A DNA stretch of 12,359 bases from DAOVQB01 sp023128935 (GTDB lineage Bacteria > Eisenbacteria > RBG-16-71-46 > CAIMUX01 > WJJG01). The position numbers were made by a program, and so were the translations under genes. Numbering within the stretch: position 1 is the first letter of the stretch; the number at the start of each line of letters is the position of its first letter. The notes under the pieces are model-generated. The model saw only the letters and a program-made list of their open reading frames with translations, had not been told where the DNA came from and made no database searches. The stretch spans positions 1 through 12,359 of the forward strand of contig DAOVQB010000130.1 of NCBI GenBank assembly GCA_030628905.1, read 5' to 3'. Below, piece by piece: positions 1 through 7,599 of this stretch.

Positions 1-600
1 AAGGAAATACCAATCCTGCCTGTCACCTTCTGGTCTCGGCATCGCCCAGGGCCATTGGCTATTGTCAAATAGCGGACGGTCAGAGTCATCTATCAGGACC
101 CAACCGTTTCGCGATAATAGTCCCTGTTCTAGAGATGCGCCTCCTCTTACACCATCGAGAGTCCGCATGGTGCCCTGTAAGTTGCCCTCATCCTCGGTGC
201 CCGGGCTCCAGGTGATCTTCTTGCCATTCAACAGGAGTTCTACTGAGAGATTATGACCAGCGAACTTGCCGCTGTTCTTCTTGTATTTCACGATCAGTTT
301 CTCAGTGTCGAGGGTGAACCAATCTCCGTCAGAGTATGCGTTGAAGGGGGGAACAGGCAATCGGCGGTTGATGAAAACGAGAGATGCGTGGTCTTCGAAG
401 CGGGCGTCACTGCTCCACTCCATCCGGATGAGCTGCGGGGTGAGGACTGTGAACCTGGCCTGGTCAACAAGAACTACAGCTTCTGGATCGGCAACTGGAT
501 CGTAAGTGCGTCCTGAGGCAGGGGGGGCGTTTCTGATGATGAGCGCAAGCAGCACGACGAGCATAAGGCGCATAGGAGGACAATGACCATCTCTCAACAT
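1..600 (-). CDS. Secreted glycoside hydrolase, family 31-like (3' end beyond left edge)
   Basis: The reverse strand from 600 to 1 is 200 uninterrupted sense codons. ATG at 600 follows GGAGA with a 5-base gap, which fixes the start. A hydrophobic stretch at about residues 10-22 (MRLMLVVLLALII) followed by a small-residue region (APPASG) looks like a signal peptide, so the enzyme is probably exported. The part in view resembles the N-terminal beta-sandwich domain before the catalytic barrel in GH31 alpha-glucosidases and alpha-xylosidases: the run TVLTPQLIRMEWS, then FEDHASLVFINR, then GTMRTLDG, LLSRNGW and DDS. In the family this domain helps shape the substrate pocket; catalytic residues lie later and are not visible here. 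Codon use is less GC-biased than in the receptor gene: about 63 of the first 100 codons end in G or C. The family call rests on remembered motifs. A GH31-like protein of other specificity is possible. Confidence 0.78.
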   Translation of the reverse strand, partial: MLRDGHCPPMRLMLVVLLALIIRNAPPASGRTYDPVADPEAVVLVDQARFTVLTPQLIRMEWSSDARFEDHASLVFINRRLPVPPFNAYSDGDWFTLDTEKLIVKYKKNSGKFAGHNLSVELLLNGKKITWSPGTEDEGNLQGTMRTLDGVRGGASLEQGLLSRNGWVLIDDSDRPLFDNSQWPWAMPRPEGDRQDWYFL

Positions 601-917
601 GATTGTCTCCTTATCCTGATGTGCAACGTGGTAGATTCACCGCTCATAGAAGTAATACATTTGAACCAATGAGACAAACAATCCTCTCGGATAGGCTGTG
701 AGATTTCTCTGTCCTGGATCAGCGTTGGCTGGTTGCGCGAACTCCGCCTCGGCCTCTGGGGCGGGTGCTGACAACGGGCAATGCCGTGCTCCAATTGAAG
801 ACCTCACAGAAGACCCATAAGCGCCGAAAGATATGGGAGGGAGCTCGGGTCCCTGACCAGCGGCCGGCCCGTTGCAGGCGCCGGGCGGGGTATGTGTATT
901 CGGATTCGGAGGTTCGT
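601..917. other. Divergent intergenic region, hydrolase / HDOD gene
   Basis: 317 bases between the hydrolase start on the minus strand and the chosen HDOD start on the plus strand, so promoters for both directions should lie here. The half near the hydrolase is relatively AT-rich; the half near the HDOD gene (about 840-900) is very GC-rich with short GCCCG/CGGGC complementary runs. An open frame continues upstream of 918 to an ATG at 765, but its product is basic, low in complexity and lacks a ribosome binding site, so I treat it as leader. I found no tRNA and no recognisable riboswitch core. Confidence 0.5.
652..681 (-). promoter_or_regulatory. Possible sigma70-type promoter of the hydrolase gene
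   Basis: On the minus strand TTGTTT (676-681) and TATTAC (652-657) are separated by 18 bases, in the most AT-rich part of the divergent intergenic region and about 50 bases before the hydrolase start. The match to the -35/-10 consensus is only moderate, so this is a weak suggestion. Confidence 0.25.
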
Positions 918-2495
918 GTGGATCTCAAGCGGGTGTTATTGATCCATCCTGACAGGGAGGCTAGTGGCAGATTTGCCTCGCGTCTCAGCAGGTCGGGCCC
1001 CTACGCAGTGACTCAGGTTCAGGATGGGTTTGATGCTGCATGGGAGCTGCTTGGTGGCCCTTATGATTGCATGATCCTCCATGTGTCGACTCGCGGTCTG
1101 AAGCCCACGACCGTGATAAGGAAGGTCCGCGAGGCAGCGAACATGTCGGGCATGCGTATCTTGATTCTCTGTCCAGACAGCGCTACCAGACTGCGGATGA
1201 AGCGGATAGGAGCAGATGACCTGCTCCTGGAGCCGATTGAGCCCGACGCCTTGATCGAGAAAACCTCCGCCCTAGTGGGACTCAAGACCCCGCAGACGAA
1301 GAAGCCCACGCCACAGCAACGGGCAGTCGACCGTGCCTCCCGCGGGCGGTCGCCGCGGGAGTTGTCAGGACATGCCAGCGAGGTGCGCAAACCGCGACCC
1401 GCTACGGATGCGGTCTCACCAAAAGATCCGGTCAAGGTTCAGGAGGGGCTCTTCGATGAGATCTGGAGCCTTGCCCAGAAGGGTCCGGCGACGCCGGGGC
1501 TACCGCCAAGGGCTACTCGGCTGGACATCCTCGTAGCCGATCGTACCGGGGATCTTGTTTCCAAGGAGCTGATCGCCGTCGATCCTAGCTTGGTTGTTGG
1601 TGTTCTGCGCATGTCGAATTCGGTCGGCTACCGCGGCCATGATCCCATTTCCGACTTGGGCAGGGCCGTTCAGCGGATAGGCCAGAGACAGGTGGCCAAG
1701 TATCTCTTGCAGACCTGGACCATGCGCGCCACGACGCCGCGGCCCACGCTGGAGTTCCTCATGGGGTCCTACTGGAAGCACAGCCTCGTGGTGGCTTGTA
1801 TTGCTGAGGAGATAGCCGGGCATCTTCGGTATCGTCGGCCGGGGGCCGCTTTCTCGGCGGGTGTTCTGCACGACGTGGGGAAACTGTTCCTAATTCACTA
1901 CTTCGAGGAAGTCTACCGAGGGGTTCTAAAACAGGCCGGGCAGATGCGGGGCCCCAGGGATCGCCTGCCGGACATCAGCCCGATCGAGCATAAGATCATG
2001 AAGATCGATCATGGCATTGTCGGCTATGAGCTATGCCGTGCCTGGGCGCTTCCGGCGATCGTGGGTTCGGGCACCCTTCACCACCATCTGGAGAGGGCTA
2101 GGGTCCGAGGGTTACAGGACTGGCGCGTAACGGTGATCGTGGCGCTTGCGGATCTGGTTGTCAGAGCCATGAGTTCCGGGTCGGTGCTCAGATCCAATCA
2201 TCTCGCGGAAGCAGGTGCAACACGTGGAGCCCACCAGGATGGGGGTGCGTTGGGGAGGGCGGCTGAGGAGTCCCTGGATCTTCACTCGATGGTCTCCGAG
2301 CATGTGCCAGTTTGGGTGCGCGAGTTTCTCAAGGGGAAGAACATTCCCCTGTTGGACACTTATGGCGTTGCTATGCGCCGCGTACAACGTGTCGTCGACA
2401 AGCTCGAGATCAAGGATGAGGACCCCACCGACACCAGGACCGGAAGCTCCAACCCCACTGGTATCAAGCCGCCGGCCGCTGGGACTCCGGCCTAA
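918..2495 (+). CDS. HDOD-domain signalling protein with degenerate receiver domain
   Basis: The start is GTG at 918, preceded by GGAGG (908-912) with a 5-base gap; the upstream ATG at 765 in the same frame has no such site. The product has 525 residues. Residues 3-120 have a response-regulator receiver pattern (VLLIHPDRE, ILHVSTRGL, ILILCPDS, LLLEPIEP), but the phosphoacceptor aspartate is His55, the Thr/Ser position is Cys85 and the conserved lysine is Glu105, so it probably cannot be phosphorylated in the usual way. A charged linker (about 122-185) leads to an HDOD domain (about 190-395). That domain keeps several histidines of HD-type folds: WKHS (His288), LHDVGK (His318, Asp319), DHGIVGYEL (His365) and HHH (388-390). 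HDOD proteins are regulators in signalling, motility and stress circuits; many are thought not to be enzymes. A polar tail of about 130 residues follows. The target is unknown, and the gene ends in a palindrome at its stop codon. Confidence 0.85.
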   Translation: MDLKRVLLIHPDREASGRFASRLSRSGPYAVTQVQDGFDAAWELLGGPYDCMILHVSTRGLKPTTVIRKVREAANMSGMRILILCPDSATRLRMKRIGADDLLLEPIEPDALIEKTSALVGLKTPQTKKPTPQQRAVDRASRGRSPRELSGHASEVRKPRPATDAVSPKDPVKVQEGLFDEIWSLAQKGPATPGLPPRATRLDILVADRTGDLVSKELIAVDPSLVVGVLRMSNSVGYRGHDPISDLGRAVQRIGQRQVAKYLLQTWTMRATTPRPTLEFLMGSYWKHSLVVACIAEEIAGHLRYRRPGAAFSAGVLHDVGKLFLIHYFEEVYRGVLKQAGQMRGPRDRLPDISPIEHKIMKIDHGIVGYELCRAWALPAIVGSGTLHHHLERARVRGLQDWRVTVIVALADLVVRAMSSGSVLRSNHLAEAGATRGAHQDGGALGRAAEESLDLHSMVSEHVPVWVREFLKGKNIPLLDTYGVAMRRVQRVVDKLEIKDEDPTDTRTGSSNPTGIKPPAAGTPA

Positions 2496-2512
2496 GGGCT
2501 CGCGCGAGCCCT
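2495..2512. terminator. Perfect 18-bp palindrome at the HDOD stop codon
   Basis: AGGGCTCGCGCGAGCCCT is perfectly self-complementary and begins with the last base of the HDOD stop codon. In RNA it could form a strong hairpin of about 7-8 base pairs with a tight loop. No run of T follows, so it is not a standard intrinsic terminator; it may stabilise the 3' end or help Rho-type ending. Confidence 0.4.
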
Positions 2513-2566
2513 AACTGGTGCCTCTGTAGTCCGGCGGTTGCCTTGGTTCAGCCGAATCTTCCATTA

Positions 2567-2587
2567 CGCTGAGCGCTGAGCGCTGAG
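2567..2587. repeat. Three tandem copies of a 7-bp unit (CGCTGAG)
   Basis: CGCTGAG is repeated three times without change between the HDOD gene and asnA. It is followed at 2607-2619 by a small hairpin, GACGC-TTT-GCGTC. Together with the palindrome at 2495 these are the only structures I see in the 278-base gap before asnA. No clear promoter stands out. Confidence 0.6.
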
Positions 2588-2773
2588 CGATTGGCGACCC
2601 TAGAAGGACGCTTTGCGTCTCCGCGAACCACTCCTTGTGCCTGGCGAAGGCTTCCACGCCTTTGGCGCCGCCCGTCGGATTCTTCGATTGATGGCCCGGG
2701 GGTCCATTTGTTAGCCTTTCTCGCAATGGTTTCGAAGAGCGCACTTGACCAATAACCAATGGGGAACAGGGCT

Positions 2774-3901
2774 ATGGCAGACAAGAAAGCTGATCTGGCG
2801 GGTCCGGGCATCAGCACGTATCCAGAAGTCGACAAAGTGCTTCCGGCCGACTACACATCCATCCTCACTCCCAAGGAGACGATGAAGGCTCTCTTTGCCG
2901 CAAAGAGCTACATCGAGGAGAACATGTCCAAGGAGCTGAACCTCATGATGGTTCAGTGCCCGCTTATCATGGATAAGCACTGTGGCATGAATGACTACCT
3001 CGATCGCGACGGCTCGCGGACCCCGATCGAATTCGGGGCCGGCCTGGGCCTGGAGAAGCGTATCGAGACCCAGGTAGTTCAGGCGGTGACCAAGTGGAAG
3101 CGCTGGGCGCTGAAGCAATACGGCTGCGATGTGGGTGAAGGCATCAACACCGACATGCGGGCCGTCCGCAAGGATTACTTCCTGGATCACGACCACAGTT
3201 CCTATGTGGATCAGTGGGATTGGGAGAAGGTTATCACCGCCGAGGATCGGACTCTGGAGCTCCTCACCGAGACGGTGAAGAAGCTCTGGAAGGTTCTCAC
3301 GGGCGCCGAGGCACTGGTCTTCGACATGTATCCCCAGCTGAAGACCGACAAATACCCCGCGCTTCCCGACGAGCTGACCTTCATCCACGCCGAGGACATC
3401 CTCGAGAAGTACCCCGACCTGCCGCGCAAGCAGCGCGAAACCGCTATTGTTCGGGACTACCCGGCGGTCTTCATCTACGGCATTGGTTGGACGCTCAAGG
3501 ACGGATACCCGCACGAAATGCGCGCGGCGGACTACGACGACTGGGTAACTGAGACCACCTCGGCCGACGGCCGCCCGATGCACGGCCTCAATGGCGATAT
3601 CCTGGTGTGGAACCCCGTCACCAAGCGCCGCCATGAGCTGACATCAATGGGCATCCGTGTCACCAAGGAGACGCTCAAGGAGCAGCTCAAACTGACGGGC
3701 CAGGAAGATTTTCTGAAGATGCCCTATCACCAGATGATCATGAACGACGAGATCCCGCTGTCGATCGGCGGCGGCATCGGCCAGGCGCGTACCTACATGT
3801 ACCTGCTGCGCAAGGCGCACTTGGGCGAGGTCACGGTCACGATCTGGCCGGACGAGCTCAAGAGGATCTGTGCCGACAAGAGCATCCACGTGCTGCAGTA
3901 G
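2774..3901 (+). CDS. asnA: Aspartate-ammonia ligase (asparagine synthetase A)
   Basis: AsnA makes asparagine in the cytoplasm from aspartate, ammonia and ATP, releasing AMP and pyrophosphate; it has a class II aminoacyl-tRNA synthetase-like fold. The chosen ATG at 2774 gives 375 residues and has GGGGA (2761-2765) 8 bases upstream; the in-frame ATG at 2759 lacks a ribosome binding site. Long runs match E. coli AsnA: KWKR (107-110), a GEG...MRAVR block with Arg132 at the place of Arg100, YVDQWDWE with Gln147 at the place of Gln116, then LNGDILVWNPV, SMGIRV and GGGIGQAR near the end. An NDYL segment (Asp74) sits where the substrate-binding Asp46 region of E. coli falls. The protein is about 45 residues longer than E. 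coli AsnA (330), mainly through an N-terminal extension of about 30 residues. Neighbours show no link to asparagine metabolism, and I see no T-box or AsnC-type site upstream. Confidence 0.95.
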   Translation: MADKKADLAGPGISTYPEVDKVLPADYTSILTPKETMKALFAAKSYIEENMSKELNLMMVQCPLIMDKHCGMNDYLDRDGSRTPIEFGAGLGLEKRIETQVVQAVTKWKRWALKQYGCDVGEGINTDMRAVRKDYFLDHDHSSYVDQWDWEKVITAEDRTLELLTETVKKLWKVLTGAEALVFDMYPQLKTDKYPALPDELTFIHAEDILEKYPDLPRKQRETAIVRDYPAVFIYGIGWTLKDGYPHEMRAADYDDWVTETTSADGRPMHGLNGDILVWNPVTKRRHELTSMGIRVTKETLKEQLKLTGQEDFLKMPYHQMIMNDEIPLSIGGGIGQARTYMYLLRKAHLGEVTVTIWPDELKRICADKSIHVLQ

Positions 3902-4107
3902 ACCGGCGTCTCATCGCACCTCCAGGAGCTCAACCACAGGAAATGGCGCCCGGGTGGGCGGAGAACGCCCGGCCTCGGCCCGCGGAGCCGGCTGTACATG
4001 CTGCCGGGTAGATCATCCAGGTAGCCCTGCCAATTGACGATGCATAGGGATGTCCAGTAACGAGCCTGGTCCAACCAGCCACATCTGGCGCGAGATCGAG
4101 ACTCCGG
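3902..4107. other. Spacer after asnA with alternative hairpins
   Basis: No gene is supported here. CGCCC (3947-3951), GGGCG (3956-3960) and CGCCC (3966-3970) can form two mutually exclusive 5-bp hairpins, the middle run pairing with either neighbour, in the manner of a small attenuator or factor-dependent terminator. There is no T-run. The rest, up to the tandem repeats at 4108, shows nothing I recognise. Confidence 0.35.
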
Positions 4108-4226
4108 GCTCGGTGGGCAGCCGCGCTCGGTGGGCAGCCGGGCTCGGTGGGCAGCCGGGCTCGGTGGGCAGCCGCGCTCGGTGGGCAGATGCGCTCGGTG
4201 GGCAGATGCGCTCACTGGGCAGCCCC
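4108..4226. repeat. Minisatellite: seven tandem copies of a 17-bp unit
   Basis: The unit GCTCGGTGGGCAGCCGC recurs head to tail at 4108, 4125, 4142, 4159, 4176, 4193 and 4210. Copies 2 and 3 end in GG and copies 5 and 6 end in ATGC, so variants are grouped as neighbours; the last copy is the most diverged (CTCACT, CCCC end). There are no spacers, and 17 is not a multiple of 3, which argues against coding use. The array stops 28 bases before the ribosome binding site of the receptor gene, so it lies in that gene's promoter or 5' leader. Confidence 0.95.
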
Positions 4227-4267
4227 GGCGTGAGGCACGCTAAGAACAGAATCGGAGGGAGACGGAC

Positions 4268-7162
4268 ATGAAGCGCAAGATCCTCTTGTCCGGGTTGTTG
4301 ATCTTGGTCCTCGCATCCTGGATCAGTCTTGCCAGAGGCCAGGAAGCGACCACTGGCTCCATCGCAGGGACGGTGACGGACCCGAAGGGCGGACCCCTAG
4401 GCGGGGCGACGGTGACGATCATTTCGGGTCAGGGCGCCAAGACGGCCATGACCGACGCGGACGGGCGGTTCCGCTTCCCCTATCTGACACCTGGGCTCTA
4501 CGACCTGACTGCGTCGCACCCCGGCTACATCACTGCCGAAAGCCAGGGCATCTTAGTGCGCCTTCTGGCTCGCGTCCGTGTCGAGGCGATCCTAACCCCG
4601 GGAGCCTCCGAGAAAATCGAGGTGATCGGCAGCGCGCCCGTGGTCGACCTCTCCTCGACCACCACGGGTGCGACGATCAGCGCGGAGCTCATGTCCAGCA
4701 TGCCTCTCGGCCGCAGCTTTTCTAGCACGCTGGCGCTGGCCCCGGGCGTGGTCGAGAGCGGCATCGATGCTTCCAACCCCTCCATCGCCGGCGCGAGCGG
4801 GCTCGAGAATACCTACATCGTCGACGGGATGAGCATCGGCAACACGGGCTACGGCAGCGCCGGTTCATACTCCATCGTTTACGGCTCCCTGGGGACGGGC
4901 GTCAACTACGACTACATCCATGAAGTGCAGGTGAAGACCGGCGGCTACGAGCCCGAGTACGGCGAGGCGCTCGGCGGCTTCATCAACATGGTAACCAAAT
5001 CGGGGACCAATACTTTCACCGGCAGCGTTTTCACATACATGCAGTTCAGGGACCTGGAGACCGAGCGGGTCAATTCTGACCACTGGCTCCTCTCCGCGCG
5101 AAGGGTCGGCTACGCAAGCAGGGATTACGGGTTTGAGGCCGGTGGACCCATCGCGAAGGACAAGGCCTTCTGGTTCGCGGCCTTCGACCCGACCTTCACC
5201 ACGCGGACGCGCCGGACCTCCACCGCGGTCACGGGCGCCCAGGGGTTCGACCACACGGTTGACGTCAAACGCACGATCTACAACTACGCGGCCAATGTGA
5301 AGTGGTTGGTGAGCCCGAAGCACACCTTGGCCCTATCGGCCTTCGGCGATCCCTCGGTGGGCGAGAGCGGTCCGCAGCGCGCATCAGCCGTTGCGGTGAC
5401 GGACCCGAGCGCCAGGTACTCCGAGATCACCTACGGCGGCCACAATGTCGTGGGGCATTGGAACGGCGAGTTGTTCAGCAACTGCTTCATCGAAGGAACC
5501 GTCGCCTACCATGAGGACCAATTCGAGGAGGATCCGGCGATCGACAAGCCGCAGGGCTTCGACCTGCGGGGGAACGTCTTCCGGCGCTGCGGGGGCGTGG
5601 GGTTCTACGAGAACAACACCTCCACGAACGCGCAGTACCAGCTCAAGCTCTCGAACTTCCTGGACGCAGCGGGGGAGCATCACCTGCGCTACGGAATCAG
5701 CTACCAGGACATCGGCTACGAAACGACTGCCAATTTCACCGGCCCCGCTGGCATCGAGATCAGATTGGGGGACGGCACCGTGAGATCCACGAGCGGCTAC
5801 AGTTGGGACATCGACCCGGGCGAGACGCGCTTTCGGATCAACCGCATCCGCAGCGGCGAGCTGGGAGCCAAGACGAGCGCGGACTACACCGCCGCCTTCC
5901 TCTCGGACACGTGGACTCCGACCAGGCATTTGAGCATCATGGCCGGCGTGCGCTGTGAGCAGGAGGAGCTCAAGGGCAACGTGACCAACTTCACCTGGAA
6001 GGACAACTGGTCCCCTCGTTTCCACCTGACCCTGGACCCGACACGGGATAACCGGAGCAAGATCTTCTTTGCCTATGGCCGCTACTTCGGCAAGGTCCCC
6101 AACAACCTGGCGGTGCGCGCCATGTCGCGGGAAGTCACCTACGTGGTCGACTACGATCTCAGCCAGATCGACATGACGGATCCCAACAACCCGCAGGGCA
6201 TCGGCCCGGATGCCCAGCTCGGCGACCCCTACGTGTTCGGCGACACGCAGACCCGCATCGACCCGGATTCCAAGCTGAGCTATGCGGACGAGTTCGTCGT
6301 CGGCTTGCAGCGCGAAGTCGTCCCGTTCCTCACCGTGGACCTGACCTATTTGCATCGTCAGCTCGGGCGCACGCTCGAGGATGTCCAGGACAGCTCCTAT
6401 GTCGCGCAGCTCGAAGGTGGTGGGTTCGGTGAATACATCATCACGAATCCGGGGCCACCATTCTTCCCCGAGCCGAAACGGAACTATGACAGCGTGACCC
6501 TCAAGGTCGAGAAACGGCTGCAAAACGACTGGCAGCTGCTGGCCTCCTATACCTGGTCGCGGCTGTGGGGCAATTACGAAGGCTACTTCCGGCGGGACAA
6601 CGGCCAGAGTGACCCCTTCATCACCTCGGCCTTCGACTGGCCCTACCTCCTGGATCCGGACGTGTGGCAGTACACGAGTGCCAGCGGACTGCTGCCCAGC
6701 GACCGCCCCCACGTCTTCAACGCCTACGCATCGTACCGGCTCAGGAATGGACTCGACATGGGGTTGAGCCTGAAGGTCCAGAGCGGAATCCCGATCACCA
6801 AACTCGGCTACAACTGGGTGTACGCCAGCGAGTCAGAGATCCTTCTCGAGGAACGCGGCGCGAGCGGCCGGACCCCTACCACCCGCGACGTGGGACTCCA
6901 CCTCGAGTACCCGATCGCGCTTCCCGCGAGCGCCTTCGGACTGGGCATCAAGGTGGTGGAGGTGAGCATCGACGTCTTCAACGTCCTGAACGAACAGAAG
7001 ACGGTCTATGTCGATAACATGGCCGAGGTGGGGGGCTCGGTGCAGGGAGCGCCCTACAGCCCGGAAGACCCTTGTCCGGAGTGCGCGAATCCGGATTTCG
7101 GGAAGGCGTACTACTTCCAGGGTCCGCGGCAGATCGTGTTCGCGCTGCGAGCTCGATTCTAA
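4268..7162 (+). CDS. TonB-dependent outer-membrane receptor, carboxypeptidase-regulatory-like domain
   Basis: ATG at 4268 follows GGAGG (4254-4258) with a 9-base gap; 964 residues. Residues 1-24 form a signal peptide (KRK, hydrophobic core, likely cut after ARG). Residues 27-112 are a carboxypeptidase-regulatory-like beta-sandwich (GSIAGTVTDPKGGPLGGATV, TDADGRFRFPYLTPGLY), followed by a TonB-box-like EKIEVIGSAP (115-124). The plug follows at about 125-247 (YIVDGMSI, FINMVTKSGTN), and a long beta-barrel fills the rest, ending in phenylalanine as outer-membrane barrels usually do. The layout is that of Oar-like receptors common in Acidobacteriota and Bacteroidota. They import bulky ligands using energy passed from TonB; the substrate cannot be read from sequence. 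A CPEC pair (Cys936, Cys939) sits just before the last strand, probably in a surface loop. The gene faces the tonB operon tail to tail, so that TonB system is its likely partner. Confidence 0.93.
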   Translation: MKRKILLSGLLILVLASWISLARGQEATTGSIAGTVTDPKGGPLGGATVTIISGQGAKTAMTDADGRFRFPYLTPGLYDLTASHPGYITAESQGILVRLLARVRVEAILTPGASEKIEVIGSAPVVDLSSTTTGATISAELMSSMPLGRSFSSTLALAPGVVESGIDASNPSIAGASGLENTYIVDGMSIGNTGYGSAGSYSIVYGSLGTGVNYDYIHEVQVKTGGYEPEYGEALGGFINMVTKSGTNTFTGSVFTYMQFRDLETERVNSDHWLLSARRVGYASRDYGFEAGGPIAKDKAFWFAAFDPTFTTRTRRTSTAVTGAQGFDHTVDVKRTIYNYAANVKWLVSPKHTLALSAFGDPSVGESGPQRASAVAVTDPSARYSEITYGGHNVVGHWNGELFSNCFIEGTVAYHEDQFEEDPAIDKPQGFDLRGNVFRRCGGVGFYENNTSTNAQYQLKLSNFLDAAGEHHLRYGISYQDIGYETTANFTGPAGIEIRLGDGTVRSTSGYSWDIDPGETRFRINRIRSGELGAKTSADYTAAFLSDTWTPTRHLSIMAGVRCEQEELKGNVTNFTWKDNWSPRFHLTLDPTRDNRSKIFFAYGRYFGKVPNNLAVRAMSREVTYVVDYDLSQIDMTDPNNPQGIGPDAQLGDPYVFGDTQTRIDPDSKLSYADEFVVGLQREVVPFLTVDLTYLHRQLGRTLEDVQDSSYVAQLEGGGFGEYIITNPGPPFFPEPKRNYDSVTLKVEKRLQNDWQLLASYTWSRLWGNYEGYFRRDNGQSDPFITSAFDWPYLLDPDVWQYTSASGLLPSDRPHVFNAYASYRLRNGLDMGLSLKVQSGIPITKLGYNWVYASESEILLEERGASGRTPTTRDVGLHLEYPIALPASAFGLGIKVVEVSIDVFNVLNEQKTVYVDNMAEVGGSVQGAPYSPEDPCPECANPDFGKAYYFQGPRQIVFALRARF

Positions 7163-7596
7163 GAGCCCCCATCAAGGGCTGGCCCGATGGAATCAGGTAT
7201 GACGCCGATGGTCTCCACGCCTCCGTCGCGACAGAGGTCCATCACCTTGACGACCGTGCCGTAGACGCTTGCCTGGTCCGCATCGAGGAAGATCACCCGC
7301 TGGCCGCCGCGCTGCGCGAAGATCTCACGCAGTCGGCGCGGCAGGCTGCTCAGCCCGACCTCCTCGCGGTTGAGCAGCAGACGCCCATCGGCGCACACGT
7401 GAATCACCAGCTGCCTTTTCGCGTACTCCGCGGGGAGGGGCTGGTCTGCCTTCTGCGGGATCTCCGACTGCAGCGCTTTGGTCAGGATCGGGGCCACCAT
7501 GATGAAGATGATCAGGAGAACCAGAAGCACGTCGACGAGGGGCGTGACATTGATGGTGGGCCGCATCTGGCCCAGCCCTTCAAGTCCCTTGGCCAT
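7159..7596 (-). CDS. exbD: ExbD/TolR-family protein 2 (TonB motor subunit)
   Basis: 145 residues, last gene of the tonB operon. ATG at 7596 has GGAG 8 bases upstream, inside the end of exbD1; only three bases separate that stop codon from this start. The layout is standard for the family: a short cytoplasmic tail, one membrane helix (about residues 20-42) with NVTPLVDVLLVLL, and a periplasmic domain (about 60-140). Asp22 corresponds to E. coli Asp25, the membrane residue needed for proton-driven work. With ExbB and TonB it turns the proton gradient into motion at outer-membrane receptors. The periplasmic part includes LVIHVCADGRLLLN and VIFLDADQASVYGTVVKVMDLC. The stop codon (TAG, 7159-7161) overlaps the receptor's stop codon on the other strand. 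The order of the two ExbD proteins and their split of work are unknown. Confidence 0.93.
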   Translation of the reverse strand: MAKGLEGLGQMRPTINVTPLVDVLLVLLIIFIMVAPILTKALQSEIPQKADQPLPAEYAKRQLVIHVCADGRLLLNREEVGLSSLPRRLREIFAQRGGQRVIFLDADQASVYGTVVKVMDLCRDGGVETIGVIPDSIGPALDGGS

Positions 7597-7599
7597 CGG

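Noticed and set aside
765..917. ATG at 765 as the start of the HDOD gene
   Set aside because: No ribosome binding site; the extra 51 residues are basic and unlike a receiver N-terminus, whereas GTG 918 has GGAGG at 5 bases and begins right at the first receiver strand.
2711..3634. Long minus-strand open frame (307 codons) opposite asnA
   Set aside because: asnA on the plus strand is unmistakable; antisense frames of this kind are common opposite GC-rich genes, and the product shows no family motif.
4108..4226. CRISPR array
   Set aside because: The 17-bp units abut with no spacers and there are no cas genes nearby.
5384..6712. Minus-strand open frame of 442 codons opposite the receptor gene
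   Set aside because: It lies wholly within the receptor coding region, and its product is a valine/arginine/glycine-rich sequence with no recognisable domain.
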